Assembly (NCBI GenBank): GCA_965226475.1
Contig: CBDDDJ010000003.1
Location: 1,302,001-1,366,000 of the forward strand
DNA: 64,000 nt
From: JASLMY01 sp965226475
GTDB lineage: Bacteria > Pseudomonadota > Alphaproteobacteria > GCA-2731375
Reading direction: 5' to 3'
The translations under genes and the position numbers were made by a program. Shown here piece after piece: positions 62,071 through 64,000 of this stretch. Each line of letters opens with the position of its first letter. The first letter of the stretch is position 1. The notes below the pieces were generated by a model that saw only the letters and a program-made list of their open reading frames with translations, did not search any database and had not been told where the DNA came from.

Positions 62071-62972
62071 GTGCCGCCACCTCGCCCGGCACGGGTCTGG
62101 CCTACGGCCTGCGGCGGGTCTGCGCCGCCTGGGGCATGGCCCGCTCCTCGTTCTACGCCATGACCTCCGGCCAGCACGCCGAGCAGCCGCCGGCAAAGCG
62201 TCGGGGACCGAAGCCCGCGATCTCGGACCAGGCGCTGCTGGTGGCGATCGAAGCCGACCTGGAGGCATCGCCCTGGGAGGGCGAGGGCTACCGCAAGGTC
62301 TGGGCTCGGCTTCGGGTCTGTCGCGACATCCGGGTTGCCCGCAAGCGGGTGCTCCGCCTGATGCGCGAGAACAATCTGCTCTCGCCCCATCGCTGCCGCC
62401 GCCGTGGCGGCAATCCCCATGACGGTGAGATCATCACTCATGCCCCGAACCTCATGTGGGGCACCGATGGCGTTCGGGTGTTCACGGTGGACGACGGCTG
62501 GGGCTGGATCTTCACCGCCGTCGAGCATTGGAACGCCGAGTGTGTCGGCTGGCATGTCTGCAAGCGCGGCGACCGCTTCGCCGCCCTGCAGCCGATCTCC
62601 ATGGGGCTTGCCGGGCTGTATGGCTCGACCGCGGCCGGCGCGGCTCGGGGGCTGGCCTTGCGGATGGATCACGGCTCCCAGTATCTGTCGGACCACTTCA
62701 CCAACCAGATCAAGTTCTGGGGCATCCAGCCGTCCTACGCCTTCGTCGCCGAGCCCCAGACCAACGGCGTCGCCGAGCGGTTCAATCGCACGCTGAAGGA
62801 ACAGATCATCCATGGTCGCATCTACCGCAACATCGCGGAGCTGCGGGACGCCGTCCGCGACTTCGTCGAACTCTACAATGCCCAGTGGATCGTCGAAAAG
62901 AACGGCTACCTGAGCCCCGCTCAAGCTCGTCAGGCGTGGCACGCCGCGATCTCAATCAGGCCCGCCGCGTGA
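62067..62972 (+). CDS. IS3-family OrfB transposase
   Basis: 301 residues. HTH_21-like N-terminus (SPWEGEGYRKVWARLRVCRD, IRVARKRVLRLMRENNLLSP) and rve core with Asp in NLMWGTDGVRVFTVDDGWGW, Asp in LRMDHGSQYLSDHFTNQIKF and Glu in NGVAERFNRTLKEQIIHGRI, ending ARQAWHAAISIRPAA. ATG 62067 overlaps the orfA stop (ATGA), so OrfB may be made by coupling rather than only by frameshifting. Confidence 0.93.
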   Translation: MSAATSPGTGLAYGLRRVCAAWGMARSSFYAMTSGQHAEQPPAKRRGPKPAISDQALLVAIEADLEASPWEGEGYRKVWARLRVCRDIRVARKRVLRLMRENNLLSPHRCRRRGGNPHDGEIITHAPNLMWGTDGVRVFTVDDGWGWIFTAVEHWNAECVGWHVCKRGDRFAALQPISMGLAGLYGSTAAGAARGLALRMDHGSQYLSDHFTNQIKFWGIQPSYAFVAEPQTNGVAERFNRTLKEQIIHGRIYRNIAELRDAVRDFVELYNAQWIVEKNGYLSPAQARQAWHAAISIRPAA

Positions 62973-63812
62973 GACAAACTTGTGTCCAAGGAACCAGGTG
63001 CGCTACATGTCGATGACGGGGCTCAGGGCTACACCATCGTGCTGACGGCGGCCAGCGGCGATGCCGGCTATGACGTCCTCGATCCGCCGGACGTGACGGT
63101 CACCAATCTGGACGACGACACCGCCGGCGTCAGTGTCGTCGAGGTCAGCGGTTCCGGCACGACCTCGGAGGCCGGCGGCCTAGCCGTCAATACTCTGGCG
63201 CTGGACAGCGAGCCAACGGCGAATGTGAGCCTCGCCGTGTCCTCGTCCGACCCGGCCGAGGGAACGGTGTCACCCTCGACACTGACCTTTACCACCGACG
63301 ACTGGTCGGATCCGCAAACCGTGACCATCACGGGCGTGAACGACGACTTGGACGATGGCGATAAGTTGTACAAAGTTATTTTGACCGTGGGGGTCAGCGG
63401 CGATGCCGCTTATAGCGGTTTCCCCCTTGACGACTTGGATATCACCAATATCGACGACGACACGGATTTCAGCGACCCCCAGGTCACAATCGGCGTGCCG
63501 GAAGACGGCTCGATTCCACAGTCTCTGGGATTGATCGAGGGCACCGCCGAGGATTCCGGAACGATCACCTCGGGCGTTGCTCTGGTGCAGCTACAGATAA
63601 CCTGGGAGGGCAACGACGGCACGCACTACGTCGACAAGGATGGCGACGGATTTGCGTTTCTCGGCGGCACGGACCCGGTCTGGCTGGTAGCCAAGGACAA
63701 CAACAGCGGCGGCCCAGATGACGAGAAGTGGTCGAGTTGGCAATTCAACTCGCAGAATATTTGGGCAAACAACGTCACCTATACGGTCAAGGCTCGGGCG
63801 AGGGACGGCGTG

Positions 63813-64000
63813 GGTGATGTCCCACCCAATGTTGAAAAGTGCGAGATAGGCATCGTCTGATCGAGAGGCTACGCGGCCACCTCGATGTCTTCAATGACGG
63901 ACTTTGCTCCGGCCTTTCTCACCGCCTCCCGCAGGGCGGCGTCGAGGATGGGGAGCTGGCGGTAGGCCTTGAGGCGGCGGAAGGTCTTTTGCGCCTCCAA
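63813..64000 (-). mobile_element. IS256-family element, copy 3 (partial, right edge)
   Basis: GGTGATGTCCCACCCAATGT begins at 63813 and the following sequence repeats the left end of copy 2 nearly base for base, including the 3' end of its transposase on the minus strand (stop at about 63872-63874). It runs off the window. The left flank is ACGGCGTG; the matching duplication would be found beyond the right edge. Confidence 0.93.

Larger units (their letters stand above)
61580..63021 (+). mobile_element. IS3-family element in the secreted-protein gene
   Basis: The element is 61594-63007 (1414 bp). Left end TGAGTCGGACCCGATTTCCT; right end complement TGTAGCGCACCTGGTTCCTT, both followed by TGGACACA. 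It is flanked by TGTCGATGACGGGG (14 bp) at 61580-61593 and 63008-63021, much longer than the 3-5 bp usual for IS3. Removal rejoins V-D-D-G with A-Q-G-Y in frame. Confidence 0.9.
57153..63812 (+). pseudogene. Large secreted protein (beta-propeller then Calx-beta-like repeats) interrupted by four IS copies
   Basis: Coding pieces are 57153-57296, 58757-59644, 61104-61593 and 63022-63812. Joined, they give 771 codons with no stop, and the gene continues beyond the third IS256 copy outside the window. It starts with a signal peptide MRLRYLAALGAICLGLAAWW-SSAGAA. Seven or so repeats of about 51 residues follow, such as SISADGRYVAFYSLASNLVG-GDTN, DIFVRDRQMGTTERVSVSTA (PD40/TolB-like propeller blades). 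Two Calx-beta-like units come next (TATFSVELTAEPTADVVIGL, SSGDPTEGTVSPATLTFIP, NDWYSSQSVTITGVDDD), then a VQLQITWEGNDGTHYVDKDG domain. Probably extracellular or surface-bound; role unknown. Each insertion alone would truncate the protein. Confidence 0.88.

Overview
The window is a high-GC bacterial chromosome segment. Gene order and content suggest an alphaproteobacterium, probably Rhodospirillales-like, although no rRNA is present to confirm this. Evidence includes the yqeY-dnaG-rpoD-tRNA block with carA divergent from it, an intracellular PHB depolymerase, several luciferase-like oxidoreductases, and DUF2852, DUF6166 and EF-G-like genes. Housekeeping and catabolic genes are dense and mostly in short operons with 4-bp stop/start overlaps. 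Large parts are invaded by insertion sequences, often nested.

Layout. 1-2.3 kb: an IS21 element (running off the left edge) inside an IS5/IS1182-like transposase. 2.3-7.1 kb: an AT-richer island next to the 3' end of tRNA-Phe, holding a decayed TPR gene, an abortive-infection-like small gene and a clean IS1595 copy in that gene's penultimate codons. 7.7-22.3 kb: TPP-dependent dehydrogenase E1 alpha and beta separated by an IS4 copy, three LLM oxidoreductases, PhaZ, a YcgN-family protein, a hybrid histidine kinase, agmatinase-like and hydrolase genes. 22.3-25.2 kb: a gamma-glutamyltransferase and amidohydrolase pair. 25.6-29.7 kb: a compact operon of GT2, a GDPD-like protein, a membrane glycosyltransferase fused to a uridine-kinase-like domain, and a HAD phosphatase. 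29.9-33.5 kb: FAD oxidoreductase, MmgE/PrpD and NudC. 33.7-39.6 kb: tRNA(CAU), rpoD, dnaG, yqeY and divergent carA. 39.6-42.3 kb: amidohydrolase, D-2-hydroxyacid dehydrogenase and a small protein.

42.3-49.06 kb is one transposon with perfect 25-bp terminal inverted repeats and an 8-bp target duplication. Its original content was an IS1595-family transposase, a DNA methyltransferase fused to a PD-(D/E)XK-like nuclease domain, and a 51-residue protein, all on one strand. It was later hit twice: an IS1595 copy split the methyltransferase and an IS21 copy split the transposase. Removing both restores the reading frames exactly.

49.1-56.4 kb: an HpaB-type flavin monooxygenase with a TetR regulator, a DUF2852 membrane protein (the last two share a candidate operator), an EF-G-like GTPase lacking the catalytic His, two ketopantoate-reductase-like genes (one broken) and a DUF6166 protein. 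57.15 kb to the end: one secreted protein gene with beta-propeller repeats followed by Calx-beta-like repeats. It is interrupted by three IS256 copies and one IS3 copy, yet remains in frame over more than 771 codons once the elements and duplicated targets are removed.

The strongest leads are the methyltransferase-nuclease transposon, the glycosyltransferase-kinase fusion operon and the four-times-interrupted secreted gene.
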